A stretch of 23,281 bases of DNA, taken from IMG/VR virus record IMGVR_UViG_3300009702_000089, positions 1-23,281 of that record; one strand, given 5' to 3'. Below, piece by piece: positions 15,002 through 21,261 of this stretch. A program made the translations under genes and the position numbers. The notes beneath the pieces were generated by a model. That model had not been told where the DNA came from. It saw only the letters and a list, made by a program, of their open reading frames with translations, and searched no databases. This DNA comes from a virus. Each line of letters starts with the position of its first letter. Within the stretch, counting starts at the first letter, position 1.

Positions 15002-15442
15002 CTAGCATGTTTTCTCGACCGTGATCTCGCAGCACGGTCCCTCCTCCACCGCCGCATACCATTTCTCGGCGTGGATCTGTACCACGATCCGATCATCGAC
15101 GAGCACCCCGCCTCGCACGAGCCCATCGAGCACCGCCTTGACGACGTTGTCCAGATCCGGCCGGACAGCACAAGCAATGCGACCTCGCGGATCGGACCGA
15201 CGGTGCAACCGCTTTGGGCGGCGGAGCACGGCGACGATCTGAAGCGACACTGCATCGCGGAGCGGCGCACCGATCGCGTGGTGCGCCGCGGCCCGAGAGG
15301 CGCAGAGCGCGACCATTTGCTCGTAGGCCACCGTCCGCGATGGCGTGTACGTCGTCACCACCCCTCCCGAGTAACGCGAAAACCGAGGTCGCCCCTTGGC
15401 AATTGGCTGCCCGGGCACAATACACGTGATGCATGCGCTCAT
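15002..15442 (-). CDS. rusA: RusA-family Holliday junction resolvase
   Basis: The ATG at 15442 overlaps the helicase loader stop (ATGA) and has GAGGAG upstream, giving 146 residues. The protein starts MSACITCIVPGQPIAKGRPR, with the family's 'PIAKGRPR' element. It also has the catalytic core RPDLDNVVKAVLDGL (94-108) with Asp96, Asp98 and Lys102, then VLVDDRIV with Asp117, matching the Asp pattern of E. coli RusA. It resolves branched DNA made during phage recombination and replication and fits with the ERF annealing protein, exonuclease and SSB at 20.4-23.2 kb. It is the last gene of the leftward replication operon before a 102-bp gap. Confidence 0.88.
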   Translation of the reverse strand: MSACITCIVPGQPIAKGRPRFSRYSGGVVTTYTPSRTVAYEQMVALCASRAAAHHAIGAPLRDAVSLQIVAVLRRPKRLHRRSDPRGRIACAVRPDLDNVVKAVLDGLVRGGVLVDDRIVVQIHAEKWYAAVEEGPCCEITVEKTC

Positions 15443-16431
15443 GATGCCACCCGCTCCTCGCGCCAGTCGATACCGCCGAGACGTAGCCCCCGACCCTCGC
15501 ACATTTCACCGAGTCGCGAGGCAACGCGGTGCCCGTAGGCCGGCTGGTCACTCTCGACCATCTCGTCCCACGTCAGATTGCTGGTGATGACCATCGGCAG
15601 GCGGTGGTCATATCGGTACGCGACCAGTCGCTCTACCGCCTGGACGGCGATCCCGTGCCCCACCGTGCCCCGATCGAGCACTCCGAGATCATCCAGCACC
15701 AGGACCTGCGTGCAGGCGATCACCCGAAGCGGATCCTTGTCGCCGCTCCATCGCATTTTGAGCCGATCGACGAGCTCCTCCTCGTCCAAATAATGCACCT
15801 CCACCGAGGGGGCGCCGGCGAATTGCAGTGCGCCGGGCAGACAGGGGGCGGGACGACCGTCCGCGGCGATCTCGACGTGGAGCGGAGCCATCCCGCGCCG
15901 GCCCGACAGGAAGCGCGTGCACAACGCGGCCACCAGTACGCTCTTGCCAGTCCCGGGTGGCCCGTGCAGGAACACCGAGCCCATCCGAGGAGTCCACCCC
16001 CGCAGGTGAACGATCGCGGTCGTGTTCGCCGGCGTCGCGGCGAGGATCCTGCGTGCACCCGGCCGTCGATTATGTGCCGTGATCCGCTGGCGGAAGGCGT
16101 CGGTGCGCTCCCCGTGCCGAGATTTTTGCAGCCGGTCGAAGCTCCAGCCACGAAGGCCAGGAGGCAACCCCGCAGCGCGTTGACGCCGCTCGAGGCGAGC
16201 CAGGCTCTGCTGTCGTTCGGCCTCCGGTGCGCAGTCCGCGCACGGATCGACCACCGGCCTACACCACCTCGAGCGGATCAACTCGGGGCGCGAGCTCCGC
16301 CACCAGATCGCCGGCCACTCCTGCCCGCAGCCACACCGCTCTGGTGGCGGTCGCTGAACACCCGAAGAGGCTGAGCGCAGAGGCCCGGCTCGGCGGTCGA
16401 TCACTTCTGGGATGTCCGTCCAATCGGTCAT
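15439..16431 (-). CDS. DnaC-like helicase loader ATPase
   Basis: With the ATG at 16431 (overlapping the initiator stop, ATGA) the protein is 330 residues; the GTG at 16440 would add three. The N-terminus has a cysteine cluster (Cys33, Cys35, Cys57, Cys64, Cys67) that could bind zinc. The AAA+ core holds Walker A GPPGTGKS (157-164), Walker B VLVLDDLG (243-250), and a sensor-like VITSNLTWDE near 290-299, followed by VASRLGEMCEG. This matches DnaC/lambda P-type loaders that place the replicative helicase on the origin. It follows directly the O-like initiator, as gene P follows gene O in lambda. Confidence 0.88.
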   Translation of the reverse strand: MTDWTDIPEVIDRRAGPLRSASSGVQRPPPERCGCGQEWPAIWWRSSRPELIRSRWCRPVVDPCADCAPEAERQQSLARLERRQRAAGLPPGLRGWSFDRLQKSRHGERTDAFRQRITAHNRRPGARRILAATPANTTAIVHLRGWTPRMGSVFLHGPPGTGKSVLVAALCTRFLSGRRGMAPLHVEIAADGRPAPCLPGALQFAGAPSVEVHYLDEEELVDRLKMRWSGDKDPLRVIACTQVLVLDDLGVLDRGTVGHGIAVQAVERLVAYRYDHRLPMVITSNLTWDEMVESDQPAYGHRVASRLGEMCEGRGLRLGGIDWREERVAS

Positions 16432-17648
16432 GACTGCCACTCCGTGGAGGGTGGGATCGATGCCACCGGGGTGTCGGGATCAAATGCCTCGTACGCCTCG
16501 AGCTCCTCGGCCGTCGGCTCGGCGGGGGGATGCGCACCTCTCGAGCTGGGGCTGGCTCGCGATCGAGACGCCGGGCCTCGAGCGAAGCCAAGGTACGCCT
16601 CGAAGTTGGCCGGCCGCATGAGCGTCAGCAACGACAACCCGCGCTCCCGGAGAAACACCGCCCGCTCGTGATCGCTCTCCGTGGCCCAGGTCAGCACGTC
16701 GAGTACCGCCTGCAGCCCGTGCTCCCGGAGCCGGGCCGCGAGGTGCACGCCCTGGCCGCGTCCCTTGCGGGGCATGGGGCCCCCCGGCAGCAGCTGCTTC
16801 CACCGGGCTGCGGCTATCGAGAACGCCTGGCCGTTGATCGGTGTTGGGGCATCACGCACAACGTCGATGTCCGGAACGGACTCGACATGTATTGTTCTCT
16901 CCTTGTTGGGTTTGTTGGGTTTGTTGGGTTTCGGGCGCGTGTAACTATAATGGGCCGGTAGGCGACTGGTAGGTACCCCGGTAGTTTTCTGCTCGATATC
17001 CGGCGTTGCTCCGTCTTCGACCGGTAGGCGACCGGTAGGCGACCGGTAGGGGCCCGGTAGGGGCCCGGTGTTGGCGCCGGTAACCGGTAGGCACCCGGTA
17101 GTTTTCCGCCCGATATCCGGCGTTGCTCCGTGCGTCACCGGTAGGCGACCGGTAGGCGACTGGTCGGGAACCGATCGGTGATCGGAAGGTGACTGGCGGG
17201 GCCGCTGGTGACCGGTGGGCGCACTGGTAGGTGCACCGGTAGGTACCCCGGTAGTTTTCTGCTCGATATGTGACGTTTCTCCGTCTTCGACCGGTAGGCG
17301 ACTGGTAGGTGACCGATCGGGGCCCGGTAGGCACCCGGTAGTTTTCCGCCCGATATCCGACGTTGCTCCGTCCTTGACCGGTAGGCGACCGGTAGGGGTG
17401 CCGGTGGGGTCGCTGGAAGCGAACGGATCACGCCACTCCTGGTCGTCCCGCAGCACGCGCCGCACACACCAGTCGCTCCATCCCCAGCGTCTGGCGCACA
17501 CCAGCCTCCCCGGGCGTACTCGTCCGGCGCGGGTGTCGCTCCACCACCGCAGATCCATCATCACCGCTTCATGAGGCCATGGCTTCGGGAGGGTCTCGGC
17601 GATCGCCTCCCACCAGGCCCCCTCGATCCGCGCCCATCCCCCGGCCAT
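16428..17648 (-). CDS. O-like replication initiator with embedded repeats
   Basis: The ATG at 17648 (TGATG junction with the preceding gene) gives 406 residues; the frame continues to 17957 only as a shadow. Residues 1-80 hold a winged-helix-like part (GAWWEAIAETLPKPWPHEAV, RWGWSDWCVRRVLRD). Residues about 81-232 are a low-complexity Pro/Thr/Gly linker made of repeated units (TGRLPVEDGATPDI, then EQKTTGVPTG and variants). Residues about 240-249 are PNKPNKPNK, then the C-terminus (about 290-360) shows ARWKQLLPGG, AVLDVLTWATES and RERGLSLLTLMRPANFEAYL, like DnaD/phage-O C-termini. Followed directly by a DnaC-like loader. The iteron-like DNA in the linker region makes it a candidate origin-binding protein. 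Confidence 0.75.
   Translation of the reverse strand: MAGGWARIEGAWWEAIAETLPKPWPHEAVMMDLRWWSDTRAGRVRPGRLVCARRWGWSDWCVRRVLRDDQEWRDPFASSDPTGTPTGRLPVKDGATSDIGRKTTGCLPGPDRSPTSRLPVEDGETSHIEQKTTGVPTGAPTSAPTGHQRPRQSPSDHRSVPDQSPTGRLPVTHGATPDIGRKTTGCLPVTGANTGPLPGPYRSPTGRLPVEDGATPDIEQKTTGVPTSRLPAHYSYTRPKPNKPNKPNKERTIHVESVPDIDVVRDAPTPINGQAFSIAAARWKQLLPGGPMPRKGRGQGVHLAARLREHGLQAVLDVLTWATESDHERAVFLRERGLSLLTLMRPANFEAYLGFARGPASRSRASPSSRGAHPPAEPTAEELEAYEAFDPDTPVASIPPSTEWQS
16886..16951. repeat. AT-richer stretch with three 9-bp repeats next to the iteron array
   Basis: Compared with its surroundings this segment is clearly AT-richer. Three tandem copies of TTGTTGGGT at 16903-16911, 16912-16920 and 16921-16929 encode PNKPNKPNK on the minus strand. 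A perfect -10 hexamer TATAAT on the plus strand lies at 16946-16951. An AT-rich patch beside iterons is the layout of lambda's ori; here it would be the possible DNA-unwinding element. Inference only. Confidence 0.5.
16953..17406. repeat. 11-bp iteron-like repeat array inside the initiator gene (candidate origin)
   Basis: On the plus strand a unit close to GACCGGTAGGC recurs with 11-bp (sometimes 12-bp) spacing. Cores of CCGGTA start at 16955, 17021, 17032, 17043, 17054, 17084, 17095, 17138, 17149, 17236, 17248, 17291, 17324, 17335, 17378 and 17389, with variants at 16966, 17160, 17224, 17302 and 17313. Four clusters are separated by conserved 37-bp spacers at about 16982-17018, 17099-17135, 17252-17288 and 17339-17375, each with a CGATAT core. 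The unit length of 11 bp is not a multiple of three, although the four spacers all fall in one reading frame. Beside it lies a less GC-rich stretch. Confidence 0.85.
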
Positions 17649-17869
17649 CAACTGCGCCGCTCCACCTCGGCGAGTCGCCGACGGACTCGCCAGTCGCTCC
17701 ACCCCCAGCGACGTTGCAAGAGCCAGCGGCCCGGGCGCTTTCCGGTGGTGGCCTGGTACCACTCGAGATCGCAATCGGCAGCCACCCGCGGCCACGGCTT
17801 CCCGCTGCGGGTGAGCACGGCAACCACATCGGGCCAGTCGTCGGCGCGCAAGTGCAACATGATCGACAT
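17648..17869 (-). CDS. Small protein resembling the initiator N-terminal domain
   Basis: A 73-residue gene starts at ATG 17869 with an AGGAGG site 4-6 bp upstream, and its TGA overlaps the initiator ATG (TGATG). The sequence closely parallels the initiator N-terminus: KPWP, then DL-W, RPGR, and RRWGWSDW-VRR-L in the same order and spacing. It lacks the repeats and the C-terminal DnaD-like part. It therefore looks like a duplicated DNA-binding domain, with a possible role in binding the same iteron DNA or controlling initiation (inference). It is the first gene of the leftward replication operon. Confidence 0.7.
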   Translation of the reverse strand: MSIMLHLRADDWPDVVAVLTRSGKPWPRVAADCDLEWYQATTGKRPGRWLLQRRWGWSDWRVRRRLAEVERRS

Positions 17870-18004
17870 CCGCTCCTCCTGCGTTTCTCGAGTGACCTGC
17901 CGCCGGGGGGGCGGCGCGGCCCCGGGGGGAGAAACGGATCCCGGGGGCCGGCCTCACCGGTGATCACCCGGCTGCACGTATGCTAGCACGTCGCGCCGTC
18001 CAGA
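17870..18004. promoter_or_regulatory. Gap upstream of the replication operon with palindromes
   Basis: This 135-bp gap separates the early regulatory operon from the replication operon. It holds two overlapping perfect 10-bp palindromes, TCACCGGTGA (17954-17963) and GGTGATCACC (17959-17968); the first contains ACCGGT, the core of the 11-bp repeats inside the initiator. A GC-rich inverted repeat (GGCCCC...GGGGCC, about 17918-17949) could form a hairpin with a small bulge, but has no U-run. A weak leftward -10-like TAGCAT (complement of 17984-17989 or nearby) is seen; no clear -35. Confidence 0.35.
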
Positions 18005-18217
18005 TCACGCCTCACCCGCCAGGCCGCACTCTGCACCGCCCGCCGCGAGCATGGCGGCGCGGATCTCGTCGAGCACATCGTGTGGGCCGTACACGGTCAC
18101 CACCTGCTCGCACGTACGCAGGCGCACGAGCCCGAGCTGGACGATCGGATCGAACATTTCGACGATTTCGACGAACAGCTCCTCGGTCTGCGCAGCGATC
18201 ACGAGGCGATCGGTCAT
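18005..18217 (-). CDS. Small hypothetical protein in the early left operon (70 aa)
   Basis: The ATG at 18217 overlaps the upstream methyltransferase TGA (ATGA), which supports translation. The 70-residue product MTDRLVIAAQTEELFVEIVE and onward is acidic, with a beta-alpha pattern (VRLRTCEQVVTVYGPHDVLDEIRAAMLAAG) and no membrane helix. I do not recognise a family. Being tied to the C5-methyltransferase gene, it could be an accessory or regulatory factor, but nothing in the sequence proves this. Confidence 0.6.
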   Translation of the reverse strand: MTDRLVIAAQTEELFVEIVEMFDPIVQLGLVRLRTCEQVVTVYGPHDVLDEIRAAMLAAGGAECGLAGEA

Positions 18218-19305
18218 GAGGTGAGATCCTCGACCAGGTCGATCCTACGTCCGATCCAGCGCATGACATTGACCGCCATCGAGTTTCCAATCGCCCGGTA
18301 GCGCGGCGTATTCGCACATCGTTCGGCTGGGCGACCGCGGTAGGGCACCCGCGTCCAGTCATCCGGGAATCCCTGTAGTCGCTCGCATTCCCGCGGGGTC
18401 AAGCGGCGTACCACGGCATCCTGGAGAACACCCAGCCCATTATCGCTCGCGCCCAGGGGGTGCGTCACAGCACCAGACGGATCCGGATCTTGACGGTTGT
18501 GGAAGGCGGTGATCGCGGGGGGTCGCGTGTGCAGCGTGTAGCAAGGCCGGCCCGGCTCGATCACCATGCGATGAGCGGGGGACGTGATCTGTCGAGGATC
18601 GAAGACTATCGGCAGGGGCGTCTCGGTCTCGGCATCATACCGCTGCCCGGAACTCAGGCGCCGCGCCGCACCACCGCCTCCAGCGCCTGCCGCAATGCCC
18701 GAGGAAGTCTCCTGCCCCGCCTCTCGGCGCGGAGGAGGATCCCCCGACAGGCTCTCACGCTCGAAAAGTACCGCGGCGGCACGCTGCCAAGCTCCTCCAG
18801 CACATCCGACAGCGAACACACGGCGCCGTCGCTGTGGGACGGCACGAGGGTAGCCGTCCACTCGGACGTACTGAGCGTCCAGGACTCGCCAGCACATGCC
18901 ATACCCGAGCTGGACCAACGCCCCGATGATGGAACCAAAGTCCCGTCCTCCTCCCGATGACAGGACGCCGGGCACGTTCTCCCATACCACCCATTTGGGC
19001 CGCAGGCGTCGAGCCAGGCGGCAATACTCGAGGGCCAGGTTACCGCGGTCGTCATCCATCCCTTCACGGAGTCCAGCGATCGAGAAGGACTGACAGGGCG
19101 TGCCGCCAACGAGAAGATCGATTGCTGCATATTGTCCTTCCTTGATCGTCGTGAAGTCACCGTGCAGGGGCACGCCCGGGTAGCGATGCTCCAGGACCGC
19201 GCGCGGGAATTGCGCGATCTCCGCGAAAAATGAAGGTCGCCATCCCAATGGCTCCCACGCCACCGACGCGGCCTCGATCCCCGAGCAGATCGACCCGTAG
19301 ATCAC
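18214..19305 (-). CDS. C5-cytosine DNA methyltransferase
   Basis: The GTG at 19305 overlaps the preceding TGA (GTGA) and gives 363 residues, with motif I at the very N-terminus: VIYGSICSGIEAASVAWEPL. Motif IV is GGTPCQSFS with the catalytic Cys at 71, motif VI is WENVPG (ENV 109-111), motif VIII is QRRRRVF (158-164), motif IX is RRLTPRECERLQGFPDDW, and motif X is AIGNSMAVNVM (338-348). All key motifs are intact. The segment from about 170 to 295, between VIII and IX, should hold target recognition. It methylates cytosine at C5 in DNA; with no restriction partner visible it is probably an orphan phage enzyme that protects the phage genome or regulates it. Confidence 0.92.
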   Translation of the reverse strand: MIYGSICSGIEAASVAWEPLGWRPSFFAEIAQFPRAVLEHRYPGVPLHGDFTTIKEGQYAAIDLLVGGTPCQSFSIAGLREGMDDDRGNLALEYCRLARRLRPKWVVWENVPGVLSSGGGRDFGSIIGALVQLGYGMCWRVLDAQYVRVDGYPRAVPQRRRRVFAVGCAGGAWQRAAAVLFERESLSGDPPPRREAGQETSSGIAAGAGGGGAARRLSSGQRYDAETETPLPIVFDPRQITSPAHRMVIEPGRPCYTLHTRPPAITAFHNRQDPDPSGAVTHPLGASDNGLGVLQDAVVRRLTPRECERLQGFPDDWTRVPYRGRPAERCANTPRYRAIGNSMAVNVMRWIGRRIDLVEDLTS

Positions 19306-19523
19306 GGCACTTTCACGTTGGGCTCGCCGGTCAGTGCAACCCATCCTCGCCCCCTGGGTCCACACCAGCGTCCGATCCGCCCGCGCTGCCACAGCCAGCC
19401 GATCGCGCCGGAGACGGATCGCTCGCTCGTCCCGATGCACAGTGCCACGTCGCGTGGCGTCAGCACCAGCGAGCCGTGCACCGCTCTCAGGAGGGCGAGT
19501 ACGCGGGTGGTCGCGTCATTCAT
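19302..19523 (-). CDS. Small winged-helix DNA-binding protein
   Basis: Starting at ATG 19523, the 73-residue product is MNDATTRVLALLRAVHGSLV then LTPRDVALCIGTSERSVSGA and IGWLWQRGRIGRWCGPRGRGWVAL. The helix, helix (SERSVSGAIGWLWQRG) and beta-hairpin wing (RIGRWCGPRGRGWVAL) give a typical winged helix. The gene overlaps the preceding gene by 8 bp and its TGA overlaps the methyltransferase GTG, so it is tightly coupled to the methyltransferase. A role as transcriptional regulator of the operon is inferred. The open frame runs upstream to 19700 but that part shadows another gene. Confidence 0.62.
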   Translation of the reverse strand: MNDATTRVLALLRAVHGSLVLTPRDVALCIGTSERSVSGAIGWLWQRGRIGRWCGPRGRGWVALTGEPNVKVP

Positions 19524-19806
19524 CGAGGCCAGCCCAACGGCGCCATCTACGCGAGCGCCCAGCTGGGCATCCGCTGACCGGGCTAAAGTACAGCTGGCCC
19601 TCACCCCAGGCCGCGTCCGATCCTGGATGCGGACGGGTACGGCAGTGCTCGGCTGCTCGCGCCAGCATGCCCGGAGAGCGCGCCAGCGACACCACCGCAC
19701 CCGGAGCCCAGTTGGACCGCCGGATCCGACGGATCCGACTCACGTGCACCCAACCGGCGGGCCCCGGCTCACGACGTGCACGCCATCCGCGGATCGCGTA
19801 GGTCAT
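19516..19806 (-). CDS. Arginine-rich hypothetical protein (96 aa)
   Basis: The ATG at 19806 overlaps the upstream TGA (ATGA), giving 96 residues (MTYAIRGWRARREPGPAGWV and onward). The composition is strongly basic, with Arg clusters (HVSRIRRIRRSNW and SRRWRRWAG) and a central region with Cys and His (ARAAEHCRTRPHPG). It could bind nucleic acid through these basic parts, but no family is recognised. Coupled at both ends to winged-helix genes, so it is probably translated. Caution: Arg-rich composition is common for spurious frames in GC-rich DNA. Confidence 0.5.
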   Translation of the reverse strand: MTYAIRGWRARREPGPAGWVHVSRIRRIRRSNWAPGAVVSLARSPGMLARAAEHCRTRPHPGSDAAWGEGQLYFSPVSGCPAGRSRRWRRWAGLDE

Positions 19807-20087
19807 GGCTCCACCTCCGGCGTGGCCCGCCACTCCACCTTTGTCGCCCAGGTTTTTCCGCCGCGGCGCTCGATTTCGCCGGCGCGACGGAGTGCCGCCA
19901 GATCATGGCGCATTTGATGCGCGGTGAGATCTCGCGCTCGACCCATCGAGAGCAGCTCGCGCATCGACACCCAGCTCCCATGTGCCCGGAGCTGCTCGAG
20001 CAGCCACGCACGATCCATCGAGCAGGACATCCCGGACAGCCACTGCGTCAATCTCCGAGTGGCGATCTTGCGAGCGACCCGACTCAT
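19803..20087 (-). CDS. Winged-helix DNA-binding protein
   Basis: A 94-residue product starts at ATG 20087, overlapping the XRE gene stop (ATGA). Residues about 25-90 give a winged-helix pattern: AWLLEQLRAHGSWVSMRELL, then RDLTAHQMRHDLAALRRAGE and the wing IERRGGKTWATKVEW. The internal Met20 and Met24 are possible later starts, but the ATGA overlap favours 20087. It is likely a small transcriptional regulator of early genes (inference). It shares organisation, not clear sequence identity, with the winged-helix gene at 19302-19523. Confidence 0.65.
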   Translation of the reverse strand: MSRVARKIATRRLTQWLSGMSCSMDRAWLLEQLRAHGSWVSMRELLSMGRARDLTAHQMRHDLAALRRAGEIERRGGKTWATKVEWRATPEVEP

Positions 20088-20308
20088 GGCGACACCTCCA
20101 GCAATCGAGCCCGCTCACCCGGAGACGCAGCCAGCAGTGCCAGCCACCTCGGCAGCACCGAGGCGGGGATCGAGCGGCGCCCCGTCTCCCACCGGCTCAC
20201 CGTGGATTCGTCGACCCCGAGCTCGCTGGCCACATCCGCCAGTGTGGGCGATCGCCCCGCCCATCGCTCTGCGTCGACCCGCAATGCTCGCAGTCGTGGT
20301 CCGATCAT
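20084..20308 (-). CDS. XRE-family helix-turn-helix regulator (Cro/CI-like)
   Basis: The ATG at 20308 with AGGAGG at 20316-20321 gives 74 residues; the frame upstream to 20737 shadows other genes. The helix-turn-helix reads SPTLADVASELGVDESTVSR then WETGRRSIPASVLPRWLALL, a standard XRE domain covering most of the protein. There is no C-terminal dimerisation or cleavage domain, so it is Cro-sized rather than CI-sized. It is the first leftward gene from the divergent control region with the 19-bp palindrome, and is the best candidate to bind it. Confidence 0.82.
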   Translation of the reverse strand: MIGPRLRALRVDAERWAGRSPTLADVASELGVDESTVSRWETGRRSIPASVLPRWLALLAASPGERARLLEVSP

Positions 20309-20414
20309 CGACTCGCCTCCTGATCCATCGTAGTGGGGAATTGCTCGCCCGGCAAGTTTCAGCGTGCCGGTCCGGCACGCCCGAGGTACTATCCACTCAC
20401 ACTCAGGAGGACAC
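20309..20414. promoter_or_regulatory. Divergent early control region with promoters
   Basis: This is the 106-bp divide between the leftward and rightward early operons. Leftward, TTGCCG (complement of 20350-20355) and TACGAT (complement of 20327-20332) are spaced exactly 17 bp, a good sigma70-type match, leading to a very short leader before the regulator's AGGAGG site. Rightward, TACTAT (20387-20392) is a plausible -10, with no clear -35 since that position lies in the palindrome. AGGAGG for the rightward gene is at 20405-20410. Confidence 0.55.
20362..20380. promoter_or_regulatory. 19-bp perfect palindrome, putative operator
   Basis: The sequence GCGTGCCGGTCCGGCACGC is a perfect inverted repeat with a 9-bp arm either side of a central T. 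It sits just upstream of the rightward -10 and next to the leftward -35. Its length and symmetry are as expected for a dimeric phage repressor or Cro-type operator, most simply that of the XRE protein at 20084-20308. Only one copy is visible here, whereas lambda has three per region. Confidence 0.6.
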
Positions 20415-20798
20415 ATGATCGACCGAAATGGGAAGAGGGGACCGTCACGGCTCCTCGAGGCGGTGGAGGCGGCGCGCGAGGCGCGACGCGCCGGCCGTAC
20501 CGCTGGCCACCCCCGAGGTGGCCCTGTGATCGGCGCCACCGGTAGGCGCTCACACCGCGCGCTGCGGATCCTCGTCCACCGACGTGACGGGACGGCGTGC
20601 CTGGTCGAGGCCGTGCGGCAGGGCAGCAATGACGAGTGGGACATCAGCGTGTACCGCGCCACCGCGGGGCAGCGGGTGGGCGAGTACACACTCATGCGCA
20701 CCCGGTTCGCGGGGCGGGAAATCGCCGGCGAGCACATCGGTCGGATCGCGGACTACCTGTACCGCGTGGGACCCCGCGGCCCCCTGGAGAAGCCATGA
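20415..20798 (+). CDS. First gene of the rightward early operon, hypothetical
   Basis: The ATG at 20415 lies 4 bp behind AGGAGG and yields 127 residues; an upstream Met at 20364 would place the start inside the palindrome and is rejected. The protein starts with a basic Arg/Gly-rich segment (MIDRNGKRGPSRLLEAVEAA), then a beta-sheet-like part about 50-118 (RALRILVHRRDGTACLVEAV, DEWDISVYRATAGQRVGEYT). No family recognised. Its position directly after the control region is that of an early regulatory or antagonist gene, but function is unknown. It overlaps the next gene by ATGA. Confidence 0.65.
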   Translation: MIDRNGKRGPSRLLEAVEAAREARRAGRTAGHPRGGPVIGATGRRSHRALRILVHRRDGTACLVEAVRQGSNDEWDISVYRATAGQRVGEYTLMRTRFAGREIAGEHIGRIADYLYRVGPRGPLEKP

Positions 20799-20995
20799 GG
20801 ACGCCGCGTGGGACGGCACTCGACGCGGCGGTGCGCATGGCCCTGCGTCGAGCGCGCTGGGACGGGCCGACGCCGCTGGAGCATGGCGGACTCAGCGTCG
20901 TAGTCGACGCTGGAGAGCTGGTGGAGGACGTGATCTCCGAGTGGTGGTCCATGGCGCGGCCGATCTGCGTAAATGCCGAGGAGCAAGCACCATGA
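20795..20995 (+). CDS. Small hypothetical protein (66 aa)
   Basis: Starts at ATG 20795 in an ATGA overlap with the preceding gene and ends in an ATGA overlap with the following one. The 66-residue product MRTPRGTALDAAVRMALRRA and onward is mixed alpha/beta (LSVVVDAGELVEDVISEWWS). No family is recognised. Its credibility comes from the two coupled junctions in a densely packed early operon. Confidence 0.58.
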   Translation: MRTPRGTALDAAVRMALRRARWDGPTPLEHGGLSVVVDAGELVEDVISEWWSMARPICVNAEEQAP

Positions 20996-21261
20996 ATTAC
21001 GACTCGTGGAAGCTGGCGAGCCCGCCCGAATACGACGACGACGCACCGATCCCTCTCGACGTGGAGGTGCCCTGGATCTGCGTCCAGTGCGGCTTGCATG
21101 GTATGGCGTACCAGTCATGGGAGCTGCTCGAGGACGATCGCACCCTCGTGGAGCAATTCGATGACGGTGGGGCAGGCCTGTGGTTGGGAGAACGACAGAA
21201 CGGCACATGCGAGGTGGTGTGCGAATACTGCCAAGGAGACAATGACCATGCGGACGAGTGA
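20992..21261 (+). CDS. Small zinc-ribbon-like protein
   Basis: The ATG at 20992 (GAGGAG upstream, ATGA overlap) gives 89 residues. Two Cys pairs, ICVQCG (about residues 28-33) and CEVVCEYC (about 75-82), are about 45 residues apart with an acidic, aromatic middle (YQSWELLEDDRTLVEQFDDG). The CXXC...CXXC layout suggests a single zinc-binding ribbon. Such small proteins are common in phage early regions. Function unknown; no signature for a named family. Confidence 0.65.
   Translation: MNYDSWKLASPPEYDDDAPIPLDVEVPWICVQCGLHGMAYQSWELLEDDRTLVEQFDDGGAGLWLGERQNGTCEVVCEYCQGDNDHADE

Noticed and set aside
16953-17406. CRISPR array interpretation of the repeats
   Set aside because: The four 37-bp segments are nearly identical to each other, not unique spacers, the repeat unit is 11 bp and clustered, and the array lies in a coding gene with no cas genes.
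17135-17467. Additional minus-strand frames over the repeats
   Set aside because: They are open because the 11-bp unit has no stop in any frame; no start or ribosome site supports them.
17918-17949. Rho-independent terminator in the GC-rich inverted repeat
   Set aside because: The stem is imperfect and no U-run follows it in either direction.
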